Of a stretch of 64,000 nt of DNA, positions 36,181 to 49,365 are shown piece by piece. The stretch is from Rhea pennata (taxonomy: Eukaryota > Chordata > Aves > Rheiformes > Rheidae), in contig NC_084663.1 of NCBI RefSeq assembly GCF_028389875.1, positions 124,001-188,000 on the forward strand, read 5' to 3'. The notes below the pieces were generated by a model, which was not told where the DNA came from, searched no databases, and was given only the letters and a program-made list of their open reading frames with translations. The first letter of the stretch is position 1; each line of letters opens with the position of its first letter. Made by a program: the position numbers and the translations under genes.

Positions 36181-39100
36181 GACTGGAGCAGTGGCTTTTA
36201 ACCCTGCAAGGGACTTTAGGGAGGGGTTTGCAAAGGCAGGTCTTTAACAGCAAGAAACTAGGAAAGACAGGGGAAGGAGAGCGTTACAGGGACCATGCTA
36301 TCAACAAAGCAGGGCTTAAGTGGGGGTATCTCAAGCATTTGTGTGCAGGCAAGGAAGACTATGGGGAAACCTCTAGTACCCCTTCTGGGAAATCAGCACA
36401 TCTGGATGCCTCTCTGAAGTGCTTGTGCACAAATGCATGCAGCATGGGGAATAAACAGGAGGAATTAAAGATGTGTGTGCAGTTGCAGGGGTATGATCTC
36501 ATTGTGATTATGGAGATGTGGTGATATAGCTCACATGGCTGGAATGCTGCAGTTGATGAATACAAGCTCTTTAGGAAGGACAGGCCAGGAAGGTGAGGAG
36601 GGGGAGAGACCTTTATGTGAGAGAGCAGCTGGAATGTATGGAGCTCTGCCTACAGGGTGGATGATGGGCTGGCCAAGAGCTTATGGGTAAGAATGAAGGG
36701 GCAGACAAACACAGGTGACACTGTTGTGGCAGTTTGCTACAGGCCACCTGATCAGGAAGAAGTAGATGAGGCCTTTTACAGGTAGTTGGAAGTAGCCTCA
36801 TGATCACAGGCCTTGGTTCAACCATTCTGATATCTGCTGGAGGAACAACAGAGCAAGACATGAGTAAACCAGGATGTTCCTGGAGAACATTGATGAAAAC
36901 TTCTTAATACAGGTGATTCAGGAGCCAATCAAGAGAGGTGCTCTGTTGGACTTCATACTTACAAACAAGCAGGGGCTCACTGGAGACATAAGGGTTATGA
37001 TGACCATGAGATGGTGGAGTTCAGAATCTTGAGAGGAGGGAGCAGGGAAAAGAGTCAGATCACCACCCTGGACTTCGGGAGAGCAGACTTTAGCTTCTTT
37101 AGGGACTTATTTTGAATAATTCTGTGGGATAGGATCCTAGAAGAAATAGGGGTACAAAATAGTTAGTTGATATTCAAGGATCACCTCATTCAAGCTCAAG
37201 AATGGTGAATCCCAATAAACAAGAGATAAAGCAAGAGGGGCAGGAGACATGCGTGGATGAGCAAGTAGCTCCTGGAAAAAGTTAAACAGAAGAAGGAAGT
37301 ATAGAGAAGGTGGAAGCAAGGAAAGAAAATCTGGGAGGAATATAGGGAAGTTGTTTGAGTACGCAGGGCTGGTGCTAGAAAGGCCAAGGCCCATCTGGAG
37401 TTTAATCTTGCAAGGGATGTCAAGAACAAGAAGGACTTCCATAAATACATCAATAATGAAAGGAAGACTGGGGGAAATGTGGGTCCACTGCTGAATGGGA
37501 AAGGGGCCCTGGTGGTAAAGGATACAGAAAAGGTAGAAATACTGAATGCCTTCTTTGCTTCAGTCCTTACTGCTAAGGCCAGCCCTCAGGGATCCTAGAG
37601 CCTGGAGATGAAAGTCTGGAGAAAGGTAAACTGTCCCTTGGTCCAGGAAGATCTAGTTAGGGAATCACTTACGCAAAGTGGACATACACAAGTCCATGGG
37701 CACTGTTAGGATATACCCACAAGGGCTGAGAGAGTTGGACAATGTCACTGCAAGGCCACTCTCCATCATCTTTGAAAGGTCATGGTGATCAGAAGAGCTG
37801 CCTGAGGATGGAAGAAAGCCATCACTGGAATATTCAAAAAGGACAAGAAGGAGAACCCAGGGAACTACAGGCTGGTCAGCCTCACCTCCATCCCTGGAAA
37901 GGGGATGGAACAGCTCATTCTGGATGTCATCTCCACGCATATGGAGGAAAAGAAGGTGATCAGGAGAAGACAGTATAGATTCACCAAGGGGAAATCATCC
38001 TTAACAACCTGACAGTCTTCTCTGATGGAATGACTGGCTGGGTAGATGAGGGGAGAGCAGTGGATGTTGTCTGCCTTGACTTCAGCAAGGCTTTTGGCAC
38101 TGTCTCCCATAACATTCTCAAAGGTAAACTGAGGAAGTATGGGCTAGATGAGCAGACTTTTAGGTGGGCTGAGAACTGGTTGAATGGCAGAACTCAGAGA
38201 GTTGTGATCAGCAGCACAGAAGACAGAGGCCAGTAACTAGCGATGTATCCCGGATGTCAATACTAGGTCCAATCCTGTTCGACTTGGATGATGTGACAGA
38301 GTATGCCCTCAGCAAGTCTGCTGATGAGACCAAACTGGGAGGAGTGACTGATATACCAGAGGGTTGTGCTGTCATTCAGAGAGACCTGGACAGGCTGAAG
38401 AGGTGGGCGGAGAGGAACCTCCTGAGGGTCAACAAGTGCAAGGGCAGAGTCCTGCACCTAGGGAGGAATAACCCCATGCACCAGTACAGGCTGGAGGCCG
38501 ACCTTCTGGAGAACAGCTCTGCAGAGAAGGACTCAGGAGTCCTGGTGGACACCAAGTTGACTGCGAGCCAGCAATGTGCCCTCATGGCAAAGGTGGCCAA
38601 TGTTCTCCTGGGTTGCTTTAGGCAGAGTGTTGCTAGTATGTCGCGGGAAGTGATCCTTCCTCTGTATTCAGCCCTGATGAGGCCACATCAGGCATACTGT
38701 GTCTAGTGCTGGGCTCTGCAGTGCAAGAGTGATGTGGAGCTGTTAGAGTGAGTCCAGCAAAGGGCCAAAAAGATGATGAAGGGACTGGAGCATCTGTTAT
38801 ATGAGGAAAGGCTCAGAGAGCTGGGATTGTGTAGCCCAGGGAAGAGAAGGCTTGGGAGGGGATTGTATCCATGCATGTAAGTATCTGAAGGGAGGGTGTA
38901 AAGAAGAGAGAACTGGAGTCTTTTCAGTGGTGTCCAGTGATAGGATGGAAGGCAATGGGCTCACACTGAAACACCAGCAATTCCATCTGAACATAAGAAA
39001 ACACTTCTTCTTCTTTGTGAGGATGACAGAACACCAGAACAGGTTGCCCAGAGAAGCTGTGGCATCTCCATCATTGGAGATATTCAAAACATGACTGGAC

Positions 39101-39205
39101 ACAGTCCTGGGCCTCCTGCTCTAGGTGACCCTGCTTGAGCAGTGAATGTTGGACCAGATGTGCTCTGGAGGTCCCTGCCAATCTCAACCCTTCTGTGATT
39201 CTCGA
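36180..39205 (+). mobile_element. Older CR1 LINE (copy E), endonuclease to 3' end
   Basis: A diverged CR1 covering the ORF1/ORF2 junction, the endonuclease (CTNACSMGNKQEELKMCVQ near 36430), RT (VVCLDFSKAFGTVSHN near 38065) and the C-terminal region with motif C as SKSADETKLGG near 38310. The tail is at about 39200 (caacccttctgtgattctc). Many stops and indels give short broken frames, so it is older than copies B and H. Confidence 0.88.
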
Positions 39206-41045
39206 AGGAGCAACAAGCAGAGAATTGCCCTCTCCAGTCCATCCAGACAGGTGGGATCTAAGCCCTCAGGATGAAATCTTCCTGGCACAGGACCCACCTT
39301 GGTCTCCCTATATGCTTTAGGATGTGCCAGGTTGAACCTGGCCTGAGCTGCCTAGCCCTGGTCTACTGCTCCAGCCCTGCAGCAACTCTTGTGGTGCCTA
39401 GGCTGTGGCACAGATGATCATGCCAGATACCCTGACTGGAAAGTCTGTGAGTTGCAGTCCCTTCACCCTTCGCTGTCTTTGGCACCCTCTTTTTATCCAT
39501 ACCAGGGCCATGTGAGAAGCGCTGATGCCAGCAGAGAGGCAGCAATGAGGCAGGCTGGCCATCAGTCAGGCTTGCAATAACAACCTCATGGGCAGCAACA
39601 GTCCTCAACTGACTGCACTGCATCTATGCTCCCACCACCTGCAATAAACATGCCCATCTGGCTGAGACAGAATGTATAGCTTAGGAGACTGGGAAAGAAC
39701 ATGGCCATAGGGGAAATGTGATCTGGCTGCAGTTCTGATTGGAGTCGGTTAATGCACTGAGTAGAGCCCTGTGGGCTCTTGAAGAGCTGTGCAGAAGGGT
39801 TTTGGCTGCATGGTCTTATTCAAGGTGAATGCTGCCAGCTCTGAGCCCAGGGCTATTCCTGAGAGAAACAGCAGATTATGCCAAATTTTCACCACATAGT
39901 ATCATGGAAATGTGAAATGGAAATCCAGTAGGGAAGTCCTGAGTCTGGAAATCAAGACTGAGATATGAATGTCTTTGAAGTATGAATGCAGAATCACCTT
40001 ATTATAATCTTTACAACTTCTTTTTTCTGATGACTAGGCAGTAAGAGCTGATGTTATAATAAACCTGGTAAGTGAAGCTTCAGGAAGTGGGGAGCTGTAC
40101 CATCAGCTGGAAAATAAGAAAAGCACAGGCAACAGCCCTGAAAGGGAAGGAACATCCTGTGTGAAGATCCAACACAAATTCTACAGAAAGCTGTTATCCG
40201 AGTGAGGGAATATGCATGTCAGAGAGGTTGTCTGATGTTGTAGGAGGAAGATCAATACCAGCAATTATGATCCATGTTTACCTGTTTTCAGGGAAGCTAG
40301 GTTGACAGGATGGCAGTACCACAATAAAAGGACTTTGTGACACAGTCATTTGCTTTGAGATTACAAAATTATACATTTTCCCCTATGGCAAAGCAGAGCA
40401 TTTCCTTATTTCATACAGAAACTCAGAGACATGGCACGGGATCCCATATAAGCCAGCTACTCCCAGATTTCTAGATGAAGGCATGTGCTAGAAGCACTTG
40501 CAGAAACTCTCTCCCACACTGGTATTTGAAATGGGTTTTTACTGAGACCAATAAAGGAAAATTTAAAAATACTGAAATCTTGCAGGATGCCAAAAACTTG
40601 GTATTCAACTTTGGTAATTTATGTCTATTTTCTGTAGTAACTTCTTCAGGACAGGCTTTGTTAGAAGAAATTTAGTGGTTTGTGTCCTTCTTGGGAATGT
40701 AACTGAAAGGATTGGGGATGAGAATTCAGCACTTCCATAAATCAAACTATTATCTGGGTGCCAGGCCCTTAACTTCTCCAGTAGGTGTTGGGCTTTCTCA
40801 AAACCATATATACCCAATTACCAAATATTGCGAAATTAGGAACTTCTTCAAGTCATGTCTTGCTGTTTGTTTTGAGAGATGGGTCTTTTTCCAGTTCAAG
40901 GATTCTTCTTTGAGCAAAAAACCCACCATCATGTGCATCATAGCTCACTACTGCGATAGTGCCAGCCTCGATGTTAACAGTCCAGGTTGATCACCGATAG
41001 TTCGTTTGGACACAGTGCCAAGGAAAATAGCGTGATTCGTTGCGT
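39206..41045. other. Intergenic, nothing recognised
   Basis: No exon, RNA gene or repeat that I can name between CR1 copies E and F. Confidence 0.4.
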
Positions 41046-41049
41046 TGTT

Positions 41050-42065
41050 AGGGTGGCAGAAATCTCTCTGCAGGGTCCAACCTCCTATGCAAAGCAGAGC
41101 CAGCTCCATGGTCAGACCAGGCTGCTCTGGGCTGGATCCAGTTTGGTCTAGAAACCTCCAATGATGGAGAGCCCACAGGCTATCTGGGACTCTGCTCCAC
41201 TGCTTATGATCCTCAGAGTAATGCTTTTTCCTTACATCCAGTTAGAAGGAAATCTCTTGAACTTGAAACCTCTGTTGTTTGAATTTTGCCCATTGCCTTT
41301 CATCCTTCCTCCATGCACCATTATGAAAAGACTGGCTCTTGTTCTCTTGATAGCCTCCCTGTAGGTATCGGAAGCCTGCTACTAGATCCTCCCAAAGCTA
41401 TTCCTCCTGCTGACTGAACAAGCCCAGCTCCCTCAGCCTCTCCACACAGGGCAAGTGCTGCAGCTCTAATCGTTTGGTGGCTCTCCACTGAACTCACTTC
41501 AACTGTCGACGTTTTGCAGGTCCCAACACTGCACACAGCATCTAGATATGGTCTCATCAGTCCTGTGTAGAGGAGGATAATCATTTTCCTCAATCTACTG
41601 TCTTTGGTCCTGTTCATACAGTGCAGGATGCTGTTGGCCTTTATTACTGCCAGGGCACATGGCTGGCTTATGTCCAGTTTGCCAGGCCCCCTAGGACCTT
41701 TTCTGCAGAGCTGCCTGCCAGCCTGGCAGTCCCAGCCTGTGTCATTGCCAGCAGTTCTTTCTTCTCAGGGGAAGGTCTTGGCACTTGCCTTCGCTGGATT
41801 TCATGGGGTTCCTACTGGCCTGTTCCTCCAGCCTGTTCAGGCGCCTCTGGATAGCAGCCCTGCCCTTGATCTCCATTGACTGGTTTGGTGTCACCTGCAA
41901 GTTTGACAAGAGTGCACTCTGTCATCTCCTTCATATCACTAGTGAAGATGCGAAACATGAGAGGTCCCAGAACAGACCCCCAGTTGTGACACTCCAATTG
42001 TCATTGGCCTCCAAGTAGAGAATAACCTGTTAACCACCACTCTCTAAGACTGATGGACAGTTTTC
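41050..42065 (-). mobile_element. Old CR1 LINE 3' portion (copy F)
   Basis: Reverse-oriented, heavily diverged CR1. Read on the plus strand, typical reverse-complement landmarks occur in order: attgcctttcatcc, agcccagctccctcagcc, tgctgttggccttta, agagtgcactctgtcatc, and acttctggc-type RT sequence. No long frame survives. Confidence 0.72.
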
Positions 42066-42689
42066 CACCACTGCTCTCACTGATGTCGCTCTTGCTTTGA
42101 CATACACTCTTCATATCCTCTCTGCGCTTGCTTCTACTGGCTGGACAACCTCATTCACCCTTGCCATTCTGTGGTCACAACTGACTTCTAGGTGCCAAGA
42201 GCTTTGTTAAAGGCAAAATTTCTCTTTGTTGGCTACAATGGGCTTGCACTCTGTTTTTTTCTCTATTTCTGTACTGTCTTTGTACTTTTGACTGTCACTG
42301 ATGCAGCTGATATTATTAAAACTGTACTGCCCACTGCAAACATTGTTCAAACAGTAGTTCAGAGAGATTTGTAACAGACCACAGTCCAGACTCGTCTGTT
42401 CTCTTTTTTCTCTTGAACATTCCTTTTTAAAAATCCCCATAGGCAAATTTCTGTATGATCTTCTTATAAATACTACTGTTGTAACGCTCAGACTTATTTG
42501 AAAATGATTATACTAAAATGCTCTGTTACTTCAGCTGGCATTGCTACAGCTTATTGTTTGTACATCTAACCCTGAACTTCCAGCTCCTCATTACCGGATA
42601 GACATTGTCATACCAGAGTGGGTCCTGGGGAGCACAGATGTAGGAGGAGAAGCTGAGAGCATATGGTTAGTTCAGCCAGGAGAAGAGAA

Positions 42690-42995
42690 GGAGAAAGGGA
42701 GACCTTACTGTACCCTGCAACTACCTGATGGGAGCAGAGAGAAATAATGGAAACAGACTCTTCTTGGAGCTGCACAGTGATGAGACAAGAGGCAACAGGT
42801 ACGATGTACAGCAAGGGACATTCTCACTCAATGTCAGAAAAAAATCCTTCAGGCAATGGACCAGGACCCAGAGGTATTCATCCTTGGAGATACTTAGCAC
42901 TTGCCTGGCCATGACCCTGAGCAACCTCTGCTAACAGGCTCTACCTCAAACAGGGCTTGAACTAAGGGCCCCTTCCCACCACCATGAGCCCGTGA
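42690..42995 (+). mobile_element. Degenerate CR1 3' end (copy G)
   Basis: Weak but collinear with the last 300 bp of CR1: gtgatgagacaagaggcaac, ctcaatgtcagaaaaaaa, tccttggagatacttagc, and cttgaactaagg before cccttcccacc. Old insertion. Confidence 0.5.
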
Positions 42996-43079
42996 TCTCT
43001 CAAATGAAATTCTCATCTGTTTTTGTAAGAACAACACTACAGGCATTTTGCATTGCTTTCGTCAGGGAAAGTTTTCCCT

Positions 43080-43121
<42 letters not shown>

Positions 43122-45800
43122 AGATGAGCTGCCCTGGAATTCCCTGTTATCTGGATCAGCCAAGAAATAAGAATAAGCAATATCTGGAATTTCCAGGTTG
43201 GGCTGCCCAGAATGTGACAAAAGTTCCACAGTGATAATGTGACACTGATAATAGATTGCAGACTGCCATTTTTTCTAACACTTGACTGGGAGAAGTTTTA
43301 GCTGAAAGAAACAGCACTATCTCAGACTACTCTGCAGAAGGGAATAGATGTGATTAGTTGCATTTTCATTCAGTTTAATGGACCACAAGGTTCATATCTT
43401 ACGGGAAAAAAAGGAAAAAAAAAGGCAACAATATTTGCACCTGTATGACCCAGCTATAAAATGAGCCAAAGCTGATTGACTTGGGCTTGTCATGTGCTAA
43501 GAGTACGTGTCAATTCAAATATAGTGGAGCAGGCCATGTATAGTGACTTGTTACTGTGTGGTAATGTCCTAGCATTGCATTGAATTGAAGCAGCTGTAAC
43601 AACTTGCAGAGCCACAGAAAGCAGAGTCCTGACACTAGGCCTGGGGATAGTTTTCTTCCTATCCAGCTTGTGCTCAGAAAAAGGACAAGGAAAGTCTCTC
43701 CTGCTGCCACTGAGCAACATGCTTACCTAGAGATTTCAGCTTCATGCAGATACCTCCCGGACAATCACAGCAGCTGCCTCCCTGTCTCTGTCCTCCCCTC
43801 TTCTGATGGCCAGCTCTGTTCTCCTGCTGCAGCAGGGAAGAGTCAGCTCCAAGGCCACTCATCCAGGCCTTGCCCATGCTCCCTCAGCTTGATACCAGGC
43901 CTGCCAATTAGTGTACTTTTAATAAGATGCTTTAAATAGAAAGTTGAAATTTGAGAGAGAAATTTTCTTGCTTCTAGTTTGTCCAATTGGGACAGGTTGC
44001 CCACAGGCTTCTCTCCACAGAGAGAATATACCACTAGGGTTTTAGCATTAATTACTAGAAGTGAAGTGCTCTGGGCTTTGTCATCTATCATGGTTTTGTG
44101 CAGCTTGTAAACAAGGCACAAAGGGAGCTGTTAAAAGTTTGTTTGAGGCATTCACTTATGCAATAACTTTGAATCTTTTTACATCTGCTGTAATCAATTG
44201 CATCATAATGTAGAAGATGCAGAATGGGAGATAGAGAAAGCATGTCTTTTTTCTACCTAGCCTTCCTATCTTTGACACAGTCACACTCTAGACAAAAAGT
44301 ACACACTAAGCTGTTAAAGGAGAACAAGTTAAACAATGTAACAATGCTTTAACAATCAATGTGAAATAGCTGAATGGCAATAAACTTTGTAGAAAATATA
44401 AGTTATTGCAATCGGAAATATAAAGATGAATATCTGCAGTTTGTTCTCCGTCCCTTTTCTCATCATTACTAATACTTGATTTCCTTTAGAATGCTGCCAG
44501 CTGCTTTACTGAAAACATGTCACATACTAGACGTGCATCTTGTAGGGGGATAGCAGCGCCATATGAAAACTCTCAACAGAACACAACAAAGTTGATAGAA
44601 TCCAGTTGTCCTTCCATAAGTGGACCTACAAATATCCTTGTGCTGGTCAGAGAATCAATATAGGAATACACTAGTTTCACTAAATCTGAACTGAAGAGGG
44701 GGCAGTGGAGGAGGAGGGGGGGGGTCCCATTGCCTAAAACAAAATAATCCCAAGAGATTAGGAAGGTGTTTTGTTTTTAACATAAAAGGCTTCCCATAAG
44801 AAAGGGAGAATAAGCATAGTGAAGCTGGCAGACACTAGATATTTTTCCACAGTGGATGCTTCATTTATACAGGAAATATAGGTGCCTCTAGGAAAGAAAA
44901 TGTTCTTATTTATACAGTTATAACAGGTTCCCCGAAAATAAATGCATTAGGAAGGCACCACTGGACCTGAGCTCCCCATCTGTGACATTTCTTGTAAAAA
45001 AGACAACAAATACTTGGTGATACTGCATCATAATTTACACAGGTGGCATTCTGACATGAATGACGCAAGAGTATAATCATGGACTCAGAATACCTGGTAC
45101 ATGTTCTGCAGACAAAACAGATGGGAGGATGGTCTGCATGCAGTTCTGTGCTCACTGCAGTTCCAATCTCTGTCCTGGTGAACACATCAGCCAGGGGGTG
45201 ACTTCAGTGCCTTTCAGCAAGTGGGAATACCTGCAAAGGGCAGGCCTACTGTCAAGTGCTGAGGTCCAGGCTTGGAGCCAGCCCAGGTGCTGCCCATGCA
45301 TAGTGCAGAAAGTAAGTCATGAGACAGAATTTTCATGGTTGTGCAGGTCTGTGAACAGACCCACTATTCCCAAGGTGAAAGCTGCTCCTGCTATCACAAA
45401 TCTGAGGAAAGACCAAGGGCTGAAGCTTGGTCCACAGAGGAAGATGCTGGCAATTTATATTCTATCATTACTTGAGAACATTTAAGACGAGAGATTTCAG
45501 GGGCTGGAGACAAGATTTCTATGTCTTTCTATCAGCTTTCCCCAACTCGCTACTTTTTTCCTTACCAAGGGAGAAGTGGAGCTTGGGGAACAGTTTGAAA
45601 ATGGGATCACTGAGAGAGCTCAGATCACATGATAGGAAGGTGTTAGCTTCCTGTTTGAGTCTGAGCTAAACTTGTGTCATGGGGAAACTATGTTTTTGCA
45701 GCATAAGAGCATGAGAATTACTGCTTGAAAGTCGAGGTTGGGTGGAGTTTGACCAACTTTTACAAGTCATCAAGGCAGCAGATACAGTGAATGTAAAATT
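42996..45800. other. Intergenic, nothing recognised
   Basis: AT-rich sequence with a long T-run at 43081-43119 and a G-run near 44716. No gene seen. Confidence 0.4.
43081..43119. repeat. Poly(T) run
   Basis: About 39 uninterrupted T. It could be the tail of a minus-strand retrocopy, but I recognise no source sequence next to it. Confidence 0.9.
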
Positions 45801-45849
45801 GCTATTCACTAAATTTATTTCACTAAATCCTGCAGCATTACAGGGAGGA

Positions 45850-46060
45850 GGCACTTCATGAAAGTAGAAGATAAGATTAAAACAGGCAAAAACAAATACT
45901 TCTTTATGCAGCAAGCAGTGAACTTCTGGAACTCTGCCATGGGAGGCTGCAGAGGCAGACACTACCAAGAGATTCAAATTGAGAGGTAGATGCATTCTTG
46001 GACTGCTGGTTCATACACAGACACCAGCAGGACTCAGCAGGACTGTTACTGCTAATGCCC
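45850..46060 (+). mobile_element. Very old CR1-like LINE 3' fragment
   Basis: The series acttctttatgcagcaag, gtgaacttctggaactct, gggaggctgcagaggcag, gagattcaaattgagag follows the 3' region of old sauropsid CR1-like elements. Identified by eye. Confidence 0.5.
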
Positions 46061-46239
46061 CCAGTATGACTCTGAATGCTGGTGAATGCTGGTGGGCATG
46101 AAGATAATGGACCACCCAAAGTGCCCAGGTATGGGTGCTCTCCCTAACTAGCACCTCCTAATGCTGCTGTCCTTATTGGCTTCTCCCTTTAGAGTCACAC
46201 ATTAGTCCATCTCTAACAAAATCTCATGGGTCCTTTTGA

Positions 46240-46345
46240 AAGTGTGTGTGTGGAGGGGCAGTAAGGGAGAGGGGAGAAGGTGGGGGGGGGGAAGGAAGAG
46301 GGGGAGGCTAAGGAAGAGAAAAGACAGGCAGAAAAAGCGACTCAG
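46240..46345 (+). repeat. Purine-rich G-run tract
   Basis: About 100 bp almost wholly A/G on this strand, including a run of nine or more G. Such tracts can adopt triplex or quadruplex structures; no function is implied. Confidence 0.8.
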
Positions 46346-46559
46346 TCTGGGGAACAGCAGAGGGGATCAAAGATGCAAAGATAGGGATCAGTGGTGTACA
46401 CAGAGCAGATACCTGCAACAGCACCAGCTGTTCCAGAAAGGCGTATGGGAAGCAGGTAAACACTGCTTGGAGATGTGAATGAGTCCTTATGTCCACTGTG
46501 CAGGCCTTCAGTCAGCAGGAAACTACACCTCAGTTGAGCTCCTGATGGCCATCTTGGCT

Positions 46560-48866
46560 AGGGCCAGAAAGCTGGTGAAGGACGGGAAGGGTGTCCTGCT
46601 GGATCTTGTCCTTACCAACAGAGAGGGACTGGTTGGAGATGTGAAGGTTGGGGGCAGCCTTGGCTGCAGTGAACACGAGATGGTGGAGTTCAGGATCCAG
46701 CAGGAAAGAAGTAAGGCAACAAGCAGGACTGCAACCCTGGACTTCAGGAGAGCAGACTCTGGGCTCTTCAGAGACCTACTTGGAGGAATATCATGAGTTA
46801 AGGCCCTAGAAGGAAGGGGGGTCCAGGAGAGCTGGCTAGTATTCAAACATCACTTCCTCCAAGCTCAAGAGCAGTGCATCCCTATGAGTAAGAAGTGCAG
46901 CAAAAAGGGGCAGGAGGCCTGCATGGGTGAGCAAGGAGCTCTTGGCCAAATTCAGACAGAAGAAGAAAGTACACAGACTGTGGAAGAGGGGACAGGCTAC
47001 TTGGGAGAATTATAGGAATGCTGTCAGAGCATGTAGAGATGCTGTGAGGAAGGCTAAGGCCCAGCTGGAATTGAGTCTGGCAAGGGATGTTAAGGACAAC
47101 AGGAACGGCTTCTTCAACTATATCAGCAGCAAGAGGAGGATGAGGGAAAATGTGGGCCCGCTATTGAATGGGATGGGGGTCCTGGTGACAAGGGATACAG
47201 AGAGGACAGAATTATTGAATGCCTTCTTTGCTTCAGTCTTCACTGCTAAGGGCAGCCCTCGGGAATCCCGGAGCCTGGATGTAAGGGAGAAAGTCTTGAG
47301 AAAGGAAGACTTTCCTTTGGTTGAGAAGGATAGGATTTCAGAGACCTTCTGGGCAAGCTTGACATCCACAAATCCATGGGCCCAGATGGGATGCACACAC
47401 AGGTATTGAGGGAGCTGGCGAATGTTGTTGCCAGGCCGCTCTCCATCATCTTTGAAAGGTCCTGGAGAACAGGAGAGGTGCCTGAGGACTGGAAAAAAGC
47501 CAATGTCACTCCAGTCTTCCAAAAGGGCAAGAAGGAGGACCTAGGTAACTACAGGCCAGTCAGCCTCACCTCCATCCCTGGAAAGGGGATGGAACAGCTC
47601 ATTCTGGATGTCATCTCCACGCATATGGAGGAAAAGAAGGTGATCAGGAGGAGTCAGCATGGATTCACCAAGGGGAAATCCTGCTTAACCAACCTGATAG
47701 CCTTCTCTGATGGAATGACTGGCTGGGTAGATGAGGGGAGAGCAGTAGACGTTTCATACCTTGAATTCAGCAAGGCTTTTGGCACTGTCTCCTGTAACAT
47801 CCTCCTAGATAAGCTCAGGAAGTGTGGGAAGTGGACAGTGAGGTGGATTGAGAACTGGCTGAAAGGCAGAGCTCAGAGGGTGGTCATCAGTGGTGAGGAG
47901 TCCCCCAGGGGTCAGTACTGGGTCCCATCCTGTTCAACTTTTTCATCAGTGACCTGGACGAGGGGACAGAGTGCCTGCTCAGCAAGTTTGCTGATGATCT
48001 GGATCAAGCTGGGAGGAGTGGCTGACACACCAGAGGGCTGTGCTGCCATACAGAGAGACCTGGACAGGCTGGAGAGTTGGGCGGAGAGGAACTTCATGAG
48101 GTTCAACAAGGGCAAGGGCAGAGTCCTGCACCTAGGGAAAAATAACCCTAGGCACCAGTACAAGCTAGGGGCTGACCTTCTGGAGAGCAGCTCTGCAGAG
48201 AAGGACCTGGCAGTGCTGGTGGATGACAGGTTGACCATGAGCCAGCAATGTGCCCTTGTGGCCAGGAAGGCCAGTGGTCTCCTGGGCTGCATTGGGAAGA
48301 GTGTTGCCAGCAGGGCGAGGCAGGTGATCCTTCCTCTCTACTGAGCCCTGATGAGGCCACATCTCAAGTACTGCATCCAGTTCTGGGCTCTCCAGGACAA
48401 GAGACACGGAGCTACTGGAGAGAGTCCAGCACAGGGCTACAAAGATGATTAGGGGACTGGCGCATCGGCCCTGTGAGGAACGGCTGCGAGAGCTGGGCCT
48501 GTTTAGCCTGGGGAAGAGAAGACTGAGGGGGGATCTTATCAATGTCTGTAAGTACCTGAAGGGAGGGAATCAAGGGGATGGGAACAAACTCTTTCCAGTT
48601 GTCCCATGTGACAGGACAAGAGGCAATGGGCAGAAATTGAAGCACAGGAAGTTCCGCCTGAACGTGAGGGGGAATTTCTTCCCTGTGAGAGTGACGGAGC
48701 ACTGGCACAGGTTGCCCAGAGAGGTTGTGGAGTGTCCTTCTCTGGAGATCTTCAAGGGCCGCCTGAATGCAACCCTGTCTACCATGCTCTAGGTGACCCT
48801 GCTGAGCAGGGAGGTTGGACTAGATGATCTCCAGAGGTCCCTTCCAACCTTACTGATTCTATGATG
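46560..48866 (+). mobile_element. CR1 LINE (copy H), 5' truncated, fairly young
   Basis: Starts within the end of the endonuclease region (VLLDLVLTNREGLVGDVKVGG), continues through the inter-domain linker (complete here), RT and the C-terminal region, and ends in the tail ttactgattctatgatg at about 48866. It has frames of 105, 160, 322 and 115 codons. RT landmarks: [15 protein letters not shown] and SKFADD. As in copy B the frame changes directly after FADD. Confidence 0.92.
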
Positions 48867-48971
48867 ATCTGGTGCAACGCAGAATGAACAGAGGTGAAAT
48901 GAAAAGGTTAGAGAACGGGCATCAGAACTTTAATAAGAGGGTCTGGAGAAGCCAAATAAACCTCAGCTGCA

Positions 48972-49025
48972 AGCATAGGGTTGGACTAGAGACCTCCAGA
49001 GGTCCTTTCCAAACTTATTCTATGT
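48972..49025 (+). mobile_element. Tiny CR1 tail fragment
   Basis: About 50 bp resembling only the extreme CR1 3' end: gggttggactagagacctcc followed by aggtcctttccaaacttatt and ctatg. Confidence 0.6.
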
Positions 49026-49365
49026 ACATGTAGAAGCATCTCTTCTGTGTAGTTTGCAGCTTCACATTGTTCAACTAGCCTCAATGGTGCATGGGGGAAG
49101 TCTCCATGACAGCAGCACTGATTAATGCACAGGAGCTGCACTCCTACAGAACTCACCCAAGATAGGAGACGACTGCAGGACTTCAGGCAACCCTTGCCTT
49201 CTGGAGTCAACCTTAGCGAATGCAATGGTAAGACACCTCAAGCACTAGGCAAGCTGCACGGGGTCTATCTAGTCTCTCTGTCCATAGTCCAAGCCAGACT
49301 ACTGATCTGACCAAGCAGTTCCCTTTGATTCTCATACCTCCAGTACCAAACACCCCTGTCACAGC

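Noticed and set aside
43081-43119. Processed retrocopy with poly(A) tail on the minus strand
   Set aside because: The T-run is real, but no parent gene or target-site duplication could be seen beside it.
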